From the NCBI GenBank assembly GCA_903927025.1, contig CAIYLG010000045.1:62001-126000 (forward strand): 64,000 bases of DNA. The letters are read 5' to 3'. Origin of the DNA: an uncultured Armatimonadota bacterium (GTDB lineage: Bacteria > Armatimonadota > Fimbriimonadia > Fimbriimonadales > Fimbriimonadaceae). Below are positions 26,984 to 35,480 of this stretch, in pieces. Both the position numbers and the translations under genes were made by a program. Within the stretch, counting starts at the first letter, position 1; each line of letters opens with the position of its first letter. The notes beneath the pieces are model-generated. The model saw nothing but the letters and a program-made list of their open reading frames with translations, had not been told where the DNA came from and did no database searches.

Positions 26984-27841
26984 ACTTAACAGATCCAGGA
27001 ACTGCGCTTTAGTGCGCATGTCGATGGTTTGAGAGATCAATCGCCCCTTGCGATCGTACAGAAAGCTCTTTGGGATCCCCTGTATGTGATAGCTGGTGTT
27101 GACCTTTCTGCCAGGATCCAGCAACATCGTCCAAGAGTATTGGTGGTCCGTCACAAACGGCTTAACCTTGCTAATGTCCTCATCGGAAATCGATAGGATG
27201 ACAAACCCCTGTGGTCCAAACTTTCGAGCCAGATCTTGTAGATCTGGCATTTCTTTTTTGCAAGGTGGGCACCACGTCGCCCAGAAGTTCACAAGAACGA
27301 CTTTGCCCTTTAAGGCCGATAGTGTCCAGGCGCGGCCAGAAAGATCGTTTAAGGTGAAATCGACTTTTGATCTCTCGATATCCACTTTGTCCAGGAGTTT
27401 CCTGGCCGCATCATATTCGCCAGACTTAAGCGCCACGTTCATGTGCTCGTATTTAGAGAGTTGCGCAAGCTCTTGGTAGCCAAATGCCGGCTCATCATTT
27501 TCCTTCGGCATCGGACACTCAGCAAGGGCCGTGGCGAGGGTAGTGGTGACTTCTTGCAAGGTGCCTTTGCCGAAATCACCTTCTGTCGAAACGTTTGCCA
27601 GTGAATTGGCAATGTTGACCTTCATCTGACCCGCAGGTAAGGCGCGGATTTTGAGAGCCAGTTCTTTAGTGACGACTGCGCGGTCTGCATCTTTCAATCC
27701 GCGTAGTCCGCTCATGGTCTTGAGGATCGCCTTTTCCGCATCCGACATCGCCGGCCGCTGGGGAGCAGCCGTCGATAGGGAGCAGAAAAGGAGGGCGGAA
27801 AGGATTGATGCTGCCTTATGGCGTCTCATGAAAAACACCAT
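26966..27841 (-). CDS. Exported TlpA-like thioredoxin
   Basis: About 291 residues with a signal peptide (RRHKAASILSALLFCSLSTAAP). A helical N-terminal domain (about 30-155) without recognised family precedes a TlpA/ResA-type thioredoxin domain (about 160-290): VDFTLNDLSGRAWTLSALKGKVVLVNFWATWCPPC with redox cysteines C191 and C194 and cis-Pro in HIQGIPKSFLYD. Such proteins reduce disulfides in the periplasm, often of apocytochrome c before haem attachment, which fits the cytochrome gene elsewhere in the window. The start could be ATG 27841, ATG 27829 or TTG 27850. Confidence 0.88.
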   Translation of the reverse strand: MVFFMRRHKAASILSALLFCSLSTAAPQRPAMSDAEKAILKTMSGLRGLKDADRAVVTKELALKIRALPAGQMKVNIANSLANVSTEGDFGKGTLQEVTTTLATALAECPMPKENDEPAFGYQELAQLSKYEHMNVALKSGEYDAARKLLDKVDIERSKVDFTLNDLSGRAWTLSALKGKVVLVNFWATWCPPCKKEMPDLQDLARKFGPQGFVILSISDEDISKVKPFVTDHQYSWTMLLDPGRKVNTSYHIQGIPKSFLYDRKGRLISQTIDMRTKAQFLDLLSKAGLK

Positions 27842-27870
27842 ACCTGGCAAAGCTCACCCTCGCTAAGAGA

Positions 27871-28539
27871 TCAGCGCCTGAACGAAGTGGATTCGAAGAC
27901 CAGCACCAACTTGGGGCGCAACGTCTCCTTAGACTCGTTCTGTCCATAGACCTTGTAGACGCATGTTCTGCCTTCCACGCTTGGATCGAGTGCGGATGTA
28001 ATGGCAATAGCCAACGTGTGATTGGTCGAGCCTACCGCTACCTGCAGAGCCTTTTTGAAGTCGGATGAACCTTTCAGAAGGTCGATTGAGATTTCAACAG
28101 GAGCGCCCGCTTTGATCTCAGCAGGAGATCCAGTTCCATAGATGCCAGGCTTTCCGCTAACGGGTCTGACCTTGGACGCCAAGTCAAAGGTCCATGTCTT
28201 GGCCTCAAATTCGCCTTCAATCGCCCGCGCTTCCAACGGAGCCTTTTTAGAGCTTTCCAGATTGAATCCGGGATCAGGAATGTTGTTTGCGACCAACTTC
28301 GCCGAGACGAGCTTTGCGTCCGCTGGCAAGCTTGAGAGATCCCACTTCAGATAGCTGAATGAAAATTCGCCGACGTCCTCGCCTGGACCTGGGCAGGATT
28401 TGCCATCCGTTCCCCATGCGCGCAAAAAGGTTCCGTCTGCAGGAGTGGAGGCGTTGCCGTAGACCCAAACGGTCTCCTTGGGAACGATCGAAACTGTTTG
28501 AGGCGCGAGCGCCAAAAGAGCCACGAGCGAAGCAATCAT
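27871..28539 (-). CDS. Exported DNRLRE-type (CBM96-like) domain protein
   Basis: 222 residues: a short signal peptide (MIASLVALLALAPQT) and one beta-sandwich domain. It begins KETVWVYGNASTPADGTFLRAWG and contains SYLKWDLSSLPADAKLVSAKLV and a GKPGIYG turn, then STNHTLAIAITS, the signature of the DNRLRE domain seen in large secreted proteins, where it probably binds polysaccharide. Here it stands alone as a single-domain protein. It lies 29 bases upstream of the TlpA gene on the same strand and diverges from mutS2. Confidence 0.72.
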   Translation of the reverse strand: MIASLVALLALAPQTVSIVPKETVWVYGNASTPADGTFLRAWGTDGKSCPGPGEDVGEFSFSYLKWDLSSLPADAKLVSAKLVANNIPDPGFNLESSKKAPLEARAIEGEFEAKTWTFDLASKVRPVSGKPGIYGTGSPAEIKAGAPVEISIDLLKGSSDFKKALQVAVGSTNHTLAIAITSALDPSVEGRTCVYKVYGQNESKETLRPKLVLVFESTSFRR

Positions 28540-28575
28540 GATCCCAGTATGAACCCTCTGTCACAATGTGGGTGC

Positions 28576-30906
28576 ATGCACGCTTACCAGGTGCTCGAGT
28601 TTGATGCGGTACGAGAGCGACTCCAGGAACACTGTGAGACTTCGCTGGGCAGCGGCATGGCTCAGGAGCTCAATCCGCGATTCCAGGCTTCAGATGTGTG
28701 GGAGCTGCTCGCAATAACCGGCGAGGCCCACGAAGCGCTCGCCAAGCACCACGTACCGTCCCTCCGTGGAGTGAGAGATCTTCGACAGCCCCTGAAAGTG
28801 GCATCAAAGGGTGGGGTGCTCGGCGCTCAGGAGCTTTTCCAGATAGCTGATGCCCTGATGGCGATGCGCGTCTTCAGAGCTTTTCTGATCGCGCGGAAGC
28901 TGGACATGCCAAAACTGGCGCCTTTCGCGGACACGCTTCCGGAGGCACGGAAGCTCGAAGAACAGCTATTTGACAGCCTTGAATCTGACGGCACCATCAA
29001 GGATGGTGCCAGCCCAGCATTAGCCAACTTGCGGCAGAAGAAGAAGTCTTTGACAGCACGCGTTCAGGAGCGAATTCAAAGCTACACCACTGGCAAACAT
29101 CGCGATCTGCTCAGTGACCCTATCTATACGGTAAGAGACGGTCGTTACGTGGTGCCCCTCAAAGCAGAAAATCGCGGGAAAATTAGAGGAATTGTCCACG
29201 ACACCAGCGGAAGTGGACAGACGATTTATGTTGAGCCCGAAGATGTGCTCCAGCTTGGAAACTCGCTACGGGAAGTGCATGCTGCGGAGCGAGCAGAGGA
29301 AGTCCGAATCCTAACCAGCCTGAGCAGTAAGGTTGGCACCGTGGCAACCGAGGCGAGCGGAGGCATTGAAGCATGCGGGCAACTCGATCTCGCCCTCGCC
29401 AAAGCTCGTCTTGGGTTCGAAATGAAGGGAACGATGCCCCAGCCCCAGGGGACTCACTGGATCCAAATTCAAGGTGGAAAGCATCCCCTTCTGAACCCGG
29501 AAACGACAGTTCCTCTTGATCTGGCGGTTGGCTTGGGGTCGAGCGTATTGATCACTGGCCCGAACACGGGCGGGAAGACGGTCGCCATCAAAACTGTCGG
29601 ACTTTTCGTGCTGATGGCGCAGTCGGGCCTGATGCCTCCGGCCCTGGATATCCGTTTCAGTCCGTTCTCGCAGGTTTGGGCGGATATTGGTGATGAACAA
29701 AGCCTAGAGCAGTCGCTTTCTACGTTCAGCGGACACATAAAGAACATTGCCGAGTCCCTGAAGCATTTCAAGCGTGGAGCCCTTGTTCTCCTGGATGAAG
29801 CGGGAGCGGGTACAGATCCTGCAGAGGGAGCATCTCTTGCTCAATCCATTCTTAAAGAAATGGCGGATCGAGGCGGAGCCATCCTTGCCAGTACCCACTA
29901 TGGAGAGCTGAAGGCGTTTGCCTACACGACAGATGGTTTTCAAAATGCGGCTATGGAGTTCGATCAGAAGAACTTCAGGCCCACCTATCGCCTCCTCATG
30001 GGAGCACCCGGTGCCAGTCACGCTCTTCGCATCGCAGAGCGTTATGGAATTCCTAAGCCAGTCATTGATCGCGCTCGCGAGGGATTGGGTGTTCAGGCTC
30101 TGGATATGGCGACGATGATGGAGCAGTTGGAGCTATCCCAGCGCCAGGCAAGAATTGCGCAAGGTGAAGCTGACCGAAGATCAGAAGAGCTCAGAAAGGC
30201 TGAGCAGCGAGCCGCTAGAAAGCTCGCTGAGGCTGAAGAGATTCGCAAGACAGCTCATTCAAAGGCCAACGAAGTGATTGAAGCCGCCCTGCGGGAAATA
30301 CGATTGGAAGCCTCGACGATCTTCGAAGATTTGAAGAAGGCACCACACGATCAAAAGGCACTTCACGCAGGCAGGGAACGCCTCAAGCAGCTTCAGGACA
30401 TCGGACAAGACTTCGCCGCCGAATTTCTGCCCAAGGCAAAAAAGCCGAGCGGCCCCGTGACTGCGTTCGAGAAGGGTATGTCGGTTCGAATTGAAGGCTA
30501 CACCCAAGTGGGCATTATCGTCCAGGATCCAAAAGGGAAGTCTGCAACGGTACAGATGGGCCCGATCAAAATTACGGTCCCGACGACCAGCCTGACCCCA
30601 GCGACAGCTTTGCCATCCGCCTTAAAACCTCGCTCGAGCATGCAGCTGTCTAAAGCGATGAATGCAACGACCGAGATTCATTTAAGACATATGCGCGCGG
30701 AGGAGGCTATTCGGGACCTTGAGAAGTTTGTTGACGACGCCCTGCTGGCAGGGCTGCCATCGATACGAATTGTCCATGGCAAAGGTGAAGGAATTCTTCG
30801 GAAGGTGACTCAGGAATTCCTCAAAAAGCATCCAGGTGTGGCTTCGTTCCGCGATGGCGAACCATCTGAGGGTGGGCACGGCGCGACAATTGCCACATTC
30901 CGATAG
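28576..30906 (+). CDS. mutS2: Endonuclease MutS2
   Basis: 776 residues. MutS-like core and clamp (about 1-310), ATPase with Walker A 328-335 (GPNTGGKT), Walker B VLLDEAGAGTDPAEG and STHYGELK, a long charged coiled coil (about 515-610, SEELRKAEQRAARKLAEAEE) and a C-terminal Smr nuclease domain (about 695-776). MutS2 acts on recombination intermediates or on collided ribosomes. In the Smr domain the HGKGEG loop (His734) is intact but the usual LDLRG motif reads IHLRHM, so nuclease activity is uncertain. I start at ATG 28576 to match the family N-terminus (YQVLEFDAVRERL); an upstream frame to 28498 overlaps the divergent gene. Confidence 0.93.
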   Translation: MHAYQVLEFDAVRERLQEHCETSLGSGMAQELNPRFQASDVWELLAITGEAHEALAKHHVPSLRGVRDLRQPLKVASKGGVLGAQELFQIADALMAMRVFRAFLIARKLDMPKLAPFADTLPEARKLEEQLFDSLESDGTIKDGASPALANLRQKKKSLTARVQERIQSYTTGKHRDLLSDPIYTVRDGRYVVPLKAENRGKIRGIVHDTSGSGQTIYVEPEDVLQLGNSLREVHAAERAEEVRILTSLSSKVGTVATEASGGIEACGQLDLALAKARLGFEMKGTMPQPQGTHWIQIQGGKHPLLNPETTVPLDLAVGLGSSVLITGPNTGGKTVAIKTVGLFVLMAQSGLMPPALDIRFSPFSQVWADIGDEQSLEQSLSTFSGHIKNIAESLKHFKRGALVLLDEAGAGTDPAEGASLAQSILKEMADRGGAILASTHYGELKAFAYTTDGFQNAAMEFDQKNFRPTYRLLMGAPGASHALRIAERYGIPKPVIDRAREGLGVQALDMATMMEQLELSQRQARIAQGEADRRSEELRKAEQRAARKLAEAEEIRKTAHSKANEVIEAALREIRLEASTIFEDLKKAPHDQKALHAGRERLKQLQDIGQDFAAEFLPKAKKPSGPVTAFEKGMSVRIEGYTQVGIIVQDPKGKSATVQMGPIKITVPTTSLTPATALPSALKPRSSMQLSKAMNATTEIHLRHMRAEEAIRDLEKFVDDALLAGLPSIRIVHGKGEGILRKVTQEFLKKHPGVASFRDGEPSEGGHGATIATFR

Positions 30907-30945
30907 TTGGTCTCCTTAAATAGGACCTAGCCCCATTTGCAAACC

Positions 30946-31353
30946 ATGGAAATTCAAAAGAGGATGTTGGAATCGGCGGCGGCGGCACGAATGAACGCTT
31001 ACGCACCGTACTCTGCCTACAAAGTGGGCGCGGCTGTGCTTGATGTGCACGGCAATGTTTGGAATGGGTGCAATGTTGAGAATGTGTCGTACGGCCTCAG
31101 CGTCTGTGCTGAGCGGTCGGCGGTGTCGAGGATGGTTGGCGAAGGAGAAACCAGACTCACGGCGGTAGCAGTTGCCACCGCAGATGGAGGGATGCCGTGC
31201 GGAATGTGCCTGCAGACACTCATGGAATTTGCGGTAGATCCTTCCGGAGTGAAAATTTGGACCCTTTCCGATTCGGGCGAGGTCAAAGAGCACACCCTTA
31301 AAGAACTCATTCCATTTGGATTTGCCAAGAGCGATCTTAAGCGAACCGAATGA
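30946..31353 (+). CDS. cdd: Cytidine deaminase
   Basis: About 135 residues, the length of homotetrameric CDA, which deaminates cytidine and deoxycytidine for pyrimidine salvage. Key residues are YAPYSAYKVGAA, the substrate site NVENVSYGLSVCAERSA with the zinc Cys and catalytic Glu, and the second zinc motif PCGMCLQ with two Cys. ATG 30946 is chosen; TTG 30937 is in frame. It lies 39 bases after mutS2 and overlaps the next open frame by four bases, so it may share a transcript with both. Confidence 0.93.
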   Translation: MEIQKRMLESAAAARMNAYAPYSAYKVGAAVLDVHGNVWNGCNVENVSYGLSVCAERSAVSRMVGEGETRLTAVAVATADGGMPCGMCLQTLMEFAVDPSGVKIWTLSDSGEVKEHTLKELIPFGFAKSDLKRTE

Positions 31354-31415
31354 GGTCAGAAGAGAGTCCTACAAGGGATGCGCCGCTCGAACAGGTGGAG
31401 GATTCAGGCTTATTT

Positions 31416-32186
31416 ATGAAAGCAACACAGTGGATTGGTGTCATCGCAGTTTTCGCGATTCTCGCGCTGGTGATTGGATGTGGCGGCGGAGGCGGGGGCG
31501 GCGGAACTTCCGGCGGCACGACTTCGGGTGCTGTCCATGGCCAACAGGTCACGGGCTATGAGGGCGGCTCTTCCAGCATCATGATCGACCTTAGGAGTCT
31601 GGTTCCTGGCGATCAGGTTCAGCTCCAGATCACCGCTCGAGATACCAACAATAACTTAGTTGTCCTAAGCGCAGCGGGATGGACCACCAATGCTCCTTCC
31701 TCAGTAGCTACCGTAACATCGGCAGGGCTCTTGTCAGCAGTCGGTGTATCCTCGGGCAACTACCAGGTAACGGTTGTTTATAAAGGAGCGCGATACACCG
31801 CGAACCTTAATATCGTCGCTGCACAGGCATTTGTTACAGGTCGCGTTAGCGATAGTTCGATAGCAGTCCAGAACGCAATGATCGACTTTTTTGACAGCGC
31901 TGGGAAGCAGGTTGGCGCTGCCTACACTGCCCGCGATGGCACTTTTAGGGCATCTGTGCCGACGACTGCCGTCAAGTTCTCACTGGACATGTCGATTCCA
32001 GATCCCGGGTTCGTCTTTTACTACAATGAATTCGCCTACGCCAACAACACTTATTTAGAGCAGACCACTTGTTTGGCTAAACTGCCTGGCACGCTGTCGA
32101 CGACCACGCCGACGGCACTTACCACAGCGATCGTGCCATTTCTTCGAAGTTTGGGGCCACCTCCCCCTCCTACAGGCTGCTTCTAG
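31416..32186 (+). CDS. Lipoprotein with Ig-like (BIG2) and carboxypeptidase-regulatory-like domains, paralog A
   Basis: About 256 residues from ATG 31416. A hydrophobic stretch ends in a lipobox (ALVIGC) followed by a run of eight glycines. A BIG2-like domain follows (about 45-140, GDQVQLQITARDTNN, SVATVTSAGLLSAVG, NYQVTVVYKGARYTA), then an AFVTGRVSDSSIAVQNAMIDFF domain with DGTFRASVPTTA. It ends GPPPPPTGCF. The frame is open back to 31350, overlapping cdd, so the start is not certain. It is a tandem paralog of the next gene. Probably anchored on the envelope surface; function unknown. Confidence 0.75.
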   Translation: MKATQWIGVIAVFAILALVIGCGGGGGGGGTSGGTTSGAVHGQQVTGYEGGSSSIMIDLRSLVPGDQVQLQITARDTNNNLVVLSAAGWTTNAPSSVATVTSAGLLSAVGVSSGNYQVTVVYKGARYTANLNIVAAQAFVTGRVSDSSIAVQNAMIDFFDSAGKQVGAAYTARDGTFRASVPTTAVKFSLDMSIPDPGFVFYYNEFAYANNTYLEQTTCLAKLPGTLSTTTPTALTTAIVPFLRSLGPPPPPTGCF

Positions 32187-32273
32187 CCTGTAGTCTCGTC
32201 CTCGCAAACGTTACAGACTTTGCGGCAAGTATGCCGTCGGCGGTTCATCTAATAATGATTGAGTTCAACTATC

Positions 32274-32302
32274 TTCACAAAGGATGCCTTAAGCGGCATA
32301 AT
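32274..32302 (+). promoter_or_regulatory. Sigma-70-type promoter for the second lipoprotein gene
   Basis: TTCACA (32274-32279), a 17-base spacer and CATAAT (32297-32302): five of six bases match in each hexamer. The start codon is at 32311, only eight bases after the -10, so transcription would begin at about the ATG and the mRNA would have little or no leader. Confidence 0.65.
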
Positions 32303-32310
32303 AGAGCGCG

Positions 32311-33219
32311 ATGAAGCAAGTTCAGAAGTTTGCGTACGCGATGCTTGCATTGGCTGCGATCGGTTGCGGCGGCAGCGGGAACGGAACCAGTACAACGGCG
32401 TCAACGGTGACCACCTCGACACCTCGGATTGAGGCGATTGTAAAGGTCCTTCCCACCAACCTCCTACATCCGAGCCAGTGGACTGCGGCACAGCTGCTGA
32501 ACCCTCAGACTCCTGGACTCCAGGCCGACCTGATCAATCCCAATGTATTCGGAGTTCAAGACCCGAACAATTTTCAGGCTGGGGAGCAGTATGTGTTCCA
32601 GCTCGTGTCCTACACCACGACGGCTGCCGGTGTGGTCCGTAATATCCTGTCCAACGTAAGCTTTGCCTCTACAGACCCAACGAACCTGTACGGCAACCTT
32701 GCCAATAACACAGGCGACTTCTCTGCGGGGACCAACAAGACCACTTCGACCCTGTATGTCACCGCCGAGTATAAGAATTCGAACTACATGGCGTCGTACA
32801 GTATCCAGACGGATCAAGTTCGACTGATTGGAACAGTGCTTGCGCAGGGAACAAATGCCAACCAGTTGGCTGGTACCAAGCTCAATTTCTACGACGGAAC
32901 CGGGCTTCTAGTTGGATCTGTCACTGTAGAGTACGATGGCACGTTCCGTGCTTCTGTGCCGACCACGGCAACTGGCTTCACTGTTGTCGCAGATTCAGTG
33001 CCAGGCACGTTCTATCAATCGTACAACTACCTAAGCACACAGTACGATGCTGGAGTTTCTGGATGCGACGGAACTGCGACTCTTCCCGTGGGCCTGACCG
33101 TTGGCACCGCAACTCTGGCGGGTCCAGTGTACGTTGCTCCTAAGGTTGCAAACCAGGGACCACCTCCTTCGACCGGCTGTCTCGCCATCGATACCGTTCG
33201 CGAAAAGAAGAAGATCTAG
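32311..33219 (+). CDS. Lipoprotein, paralog B of the preceding gene
   Basis: 302 residues with a lipoprotein signal (KFAYAMLALAAIGC, lipid-carrying Cys19) and a Ser/Thr/Gly-rich linker. An Ig-like region follows (about 40-170, AGEQYVFQLVSYTTTAAGVV, ASTDPTNLYG, LYVTAEYKNSNYMASY), then VRLIGTVLAQGTNANQLAGTKLNFY with YDGTFRASVPTTATGF. The end GPPPSTGCLAIDTVREKKK corresponds to the C-terminus of paralog A. The shared DGTFRASVPTTA and PPxTGC motifs show descent from one duplication. There is no ribosome binding site, consistent with leaderless translation from the promoter at 32274. Function unknown. Confidence 0.78.
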   Translation: MKQVQKFAYAMLALAAIGCGGSGNGTSTTASTVTTSTPRIEAIVKVLPTNLLHPSQWTAAQLLNPQTPGLQADLINPNVFGVQDPNNFQAGEQYVFQLVSYTTTAAGVVRNILSNVSFASTDPTNLYGNLANNTGDFSAGTNKTTSTLYVTAEYKNSNYMASYSIQTDQVRLIGTVLAQGTNANQLAGTKLNFYDGTGLLVGSVTVEYDGTFRASVPTTATGFTVVADSVPGTFYQSYNYLSTQYDAGVSGCDGTATLPVGLTVGTATLAGPVYVAPKVANQGPPPSTGCLAIDTVREKKKI

Positions 33220-33244
33220 GAAATTTTCTTGATCCATCGAGGAT

Positions 33245-33283
33245 AAGGGGATCGGAGGGAAGCCTCCGGTCCCCTTTTCGATT
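33245..33283 (+). terminator. Intrinsic terminator after the lipoprotein pair
   Basis: Stem GGGGATCGGAGG (33247-33258) / CCTCCGGTCCCC (33263-33274) with one wobble and flanking AA/TT pairs, four-base GAAG loop, then TTTTCGATTT. Confidence 0.85.
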
Positions 33284-33310
33284 TACAATTTAAGCCAGGT
33301 AGGCGAAACC

Positions 33311-33338
33311 TTGCTGTCGAGCCTTGCGATAGTAGAAT
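33311..33338 (+). promoter_or_regulatory. Candidate promoter for the cyclase gene
   Basis: TTGCTG (33311-33316), 16-base spacer, TAGAAT (33333-33338), followed by an AGGAG ribosome site at 33346-33350. It lies directly below the terminator of the lipoprotein pair, so the cyclase starts a new transcript. Confidence 0.5.
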
Positions 33339-33363
33339 CGCCTTTAGGAGAACCCGCACCGCG

Positions 33364-34626
33364 TTGGAACTGGAGCTTGCGACCCGAGAAGTTGAGATGA
33401 CGGACGAAAACGTCGAGCAGATGTTGATGCTCGCCGAACGTCTGCGTATTTCGAACGGTGGCGACCTTGATGAATCGGCGATTCTTGCCGTGGCGGAGGC
33501 CACTGGAGCGCCGGTCGAATATGTTCGCCTCGCCGTCAAGCTTCGAACCGAAAAGGAAAAGCGGAGCTTTCTCGGGAACCTTCGATCCCAATACCGCACC
33601 CTCGAAGCGAATACAAGGCGATGCGTGCTGTCTGGCGCGGCAGCAACTGGAGGCGCACTCCTCATGGCTGCCGATGATAGAGTATCGCGTCTGACTCAGG
33701 TAGCCCTCCACGCAGATTACGGCATCTTTACGATGTTCTCCACGATCGCGTGCTTCCTCGGTGTCTACAACGTAATGCTGTCTCGCAACTTTCGGACGGC
33801 GGCAATCGCTGGAGCCATTCTCACAGCAGGCATGTTCCTGATGCACGCCGTATTCGACTTGGTTTTCGCAGTCAGAGTATCGGTAGACACCACGATGTTT
33901 CCGCTCTTGGCTGTCGCTGGAGCCGGCGGCGGGGCCTTGCTCTATCAGTTTGTTCAGAAGTACCGCACCAAGTTGGGAATGAAAGACCCGACCAAAGAGC
34001 GTCAAGATCTTCTCCGCCAACTGAGCCAGCTGCAGGAAAAATTAAATTCCGGCAGCCAGTACACCGCTTTCCTAAGTGTTGACATCGTTGGAAGCACGCG
34101 AATGAAGGAATTGGCCGATCCGCTAGCGGTCGAATACACCTTCAACGAGTACCACGAGTTCGTCGGCCGAGTCTCTCGTAAATACGGGGGGCGAGTGCAT
34201 TCAACCGCCGGTGACGGAATTATTTGCGCTTTTGACCAGCCTCAGCAGGCGTTCGCCGCGGCCAAGAATATTCAGACTGGTCTGATTGAGCTGAACACGC
34301 ACCGGAATAAGATCGGAGTTCCCATCGTCGTTCGGAGCGGAATTCACTCTGGTTCCGTCATCGCCCCAGACGCGGGAGATGTGACCTCGGTGAACTTTTC
34401 CAGGGTCATCGATATTGCGGCGCACCTCCAGAAGGCGGCACCACCGGGGGGTGTCGTGGTGTCAGAGGAATCTATTGCTCATCTTTCAGGGGGAATGCCT
34501 TCAGTGGGATCGGAAAGAGTCCGTGCAGAGAATGTCGGTGGTGTGATTTGGCTGCCTGGACGCTCGGCTGTGGCCGTTTCACCAAGTGTCATGCCTCCGC
34601 CGCTTCCTCACACCAAGCCTGCGTAG
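33364..34626 (+). CDS. Membrane-anchored class III adenylate/guanylate cyclase
   Basis: 420 residues from TTG 33364 (AGGAG 13 bases upstream); ATG 33397 is an alternative. A soluble N-terminal helical domain (about 12-75), four membrane helices (about 88-105, 118-140, 145-170, 178-197), a short coiled coil (about 210-230) and a class III cyclase domain (about 234-400). Metal-binding Asp240 (FLSVDIVGSTRM) and Asp284 (STAGDGIICAF) are both present, and VNFSRVIDIAAHL corresponds to the VNxAARL substrate region. It should make cAMP or cGMP on the cytoplasmic face; which one cannot be decided. The Pro-rich tail (PSVMPPPLPHTKP) is odd. An unknown gene follows after 22 bases. Confidence 0.88.
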   Translation: MELELATREVEMTDENVEQMLMLAERLRISNGGDLDESAILAVAEATGAPVEYVRLAVKLRTEKEKRSFLGNLRSQYRTLEANTRRCVLSGAAATGGALLMAADDRVSRLTQVALHADYGIFTMFSTIACFLGVYNVMLSRNFRTAAIAGAILTAGMFLMHAVFDLVFAVRVSVDTTMFPLLAVAGAGGGALLYQFVQKYRTKLGMKDPTKERQDLLRQLSQLQEKLNSGSQYTAFLSVDIVGSTRMKELADPLAVEYTFNEYHEFVGRVSRKYGGRVHSTAGDGIICAFDQPQQAFAAAKNIQTGLIELNTHRNKIGVPIVVRSGIHSGSVIAPDAGDVTSVNFSRVIDIAAHLQKAAPPGGVVVSEESIAHLSGGMPSVGSERVRAENVGGVIWLPGRSAVAVSPSVMPPPLPHTKPA

Positions 34627-34648
34627 AACCGGAGTAAGGACTATCAGC

Positions 34649-35422
34649 TTGGACTTTGCCCGACGTCGGCTCTTCTATCAGAAGCAAGACTTTCAGCTTG
34701 CTTGGGAAGGTGTTCGTCCAGTTCCCCGACTGATCCAGGGATTTCGAAAGGCGGGTGCTCCACGCGAGGCCCTGACGGAGGCTGGACACTTCTTGGCAGG
34801 AGCACTCGTCCATGAGCGGTTTCGCATCTTCAAGAATGGTGGTATTCCGCTTTTAGAGCGTAGGAGCGGCCCGATCATCGAAGAGATTGTTTTACGGGCG
34901 AGTCCCTATGTTCAAGACGAGCCGTTTTTGCCGATTCGGGTTTATCTGCATCTCAGTCATTCACGGTTGAGAGACGTTCGCCTTCGATATTGGCGCCCTG
35001 CAAGCCGAGCCCCTGGCTTGGTCGCCGCAATGGACTTGGGACAGCTCGAGTTACCGCCCTGTTATGTGATTTGGAACGTAGGGATGGACTACGAGGTGCT
35101 CGTAGAACTGCTTGAGTGGGTCAGGCGACTCGCTCTGCCCTGGTTTGATCTTTTTGAGGATAGCGGTCTGCTGCGTAGAAACCTTTACGCCGGGCTGGTT
35201 TCTGGGCTTGATATCGATAGAGCGCTGGAAGTGATCATTGCCGAATTTGGTCCCGCAGAGGGTGCCCACTTCCTTAGAGAGTGCGTCATTTCAAATCCTC
35301 ATGTTGGGCCTCGGGTGATGGAATCAGTGAAGCGCATTCGGGCCTCAGACGAAGTCGGGGTGATAGGCTCGGATCCTGCCCGAAATATCGCCGCTATCTG
35401 CCACGCGTACAGCCTTCTCTAG
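34649..35422 (+). CDS. Conserved-looking protein of unknown function downstream of the cyclase
   Basis: About 257 residues. TTG 34649 is preferred because GGAGTAAGGA lies eight bases upstream; the open frame extends back to 34586, overlapping the cyclase. No signal peptide and no membrane segment. It begins DFARRRLFYQKQDFQLAWEGV; the middle has PFLPIRVYLHLSHSRLRDVR and RRLALPWFDLFEDSGLL, the end DPARNIAAICHAYSLL. It looks like a mixed alpha/beta domain of about 170 residues with a helical C-terminal tail, reminiscent of DUF4304-type proteins (weak impression only). The tight spacing suggests it is a target or regulator of the cyclase. Confidence 0.75.
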   Translation: MDFARRRLFYQKQDFQLAWEGVRPVPRLIQGFRKAGAPREALTEAGHFLAGALVHERFRIFKNGGIPLLERRSGPIIEEIVLRASPYVQDEPFLPIRVYLHLSHSRLRDVRLRYWRPASRAPGLVAAMDLGQLELPPCYVIWNVGMDYEVLVELLEWVRRLALPWFDLFEDSGLLRRNLYAGLVSGLDIDRALEVIIAEFGPAEGAHFLRECVISNPHVGPRVMESVKRIRASDEVGVIGSDPARNIAAICHAYSLL

Positions 35423-35480
35423 TCGACTCGATTGTGCTTTCAAATTTTCGTGAAAGTTCGTGGTATCCTCTATCTATCCT

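Noticed and set aside
31494-31540. Run of glycine codons after the lipobox as a simple-repeat slippage site
   Set aside because: The frame is intact on both sides and glycine linkers after lipoboxes are common.
33283-34020. Minus-strand ORF of 245 codons opposite the cyclase
   Set aside because: Antisense to the cyclase with canonical active-site residues; no ribosome site or domain.
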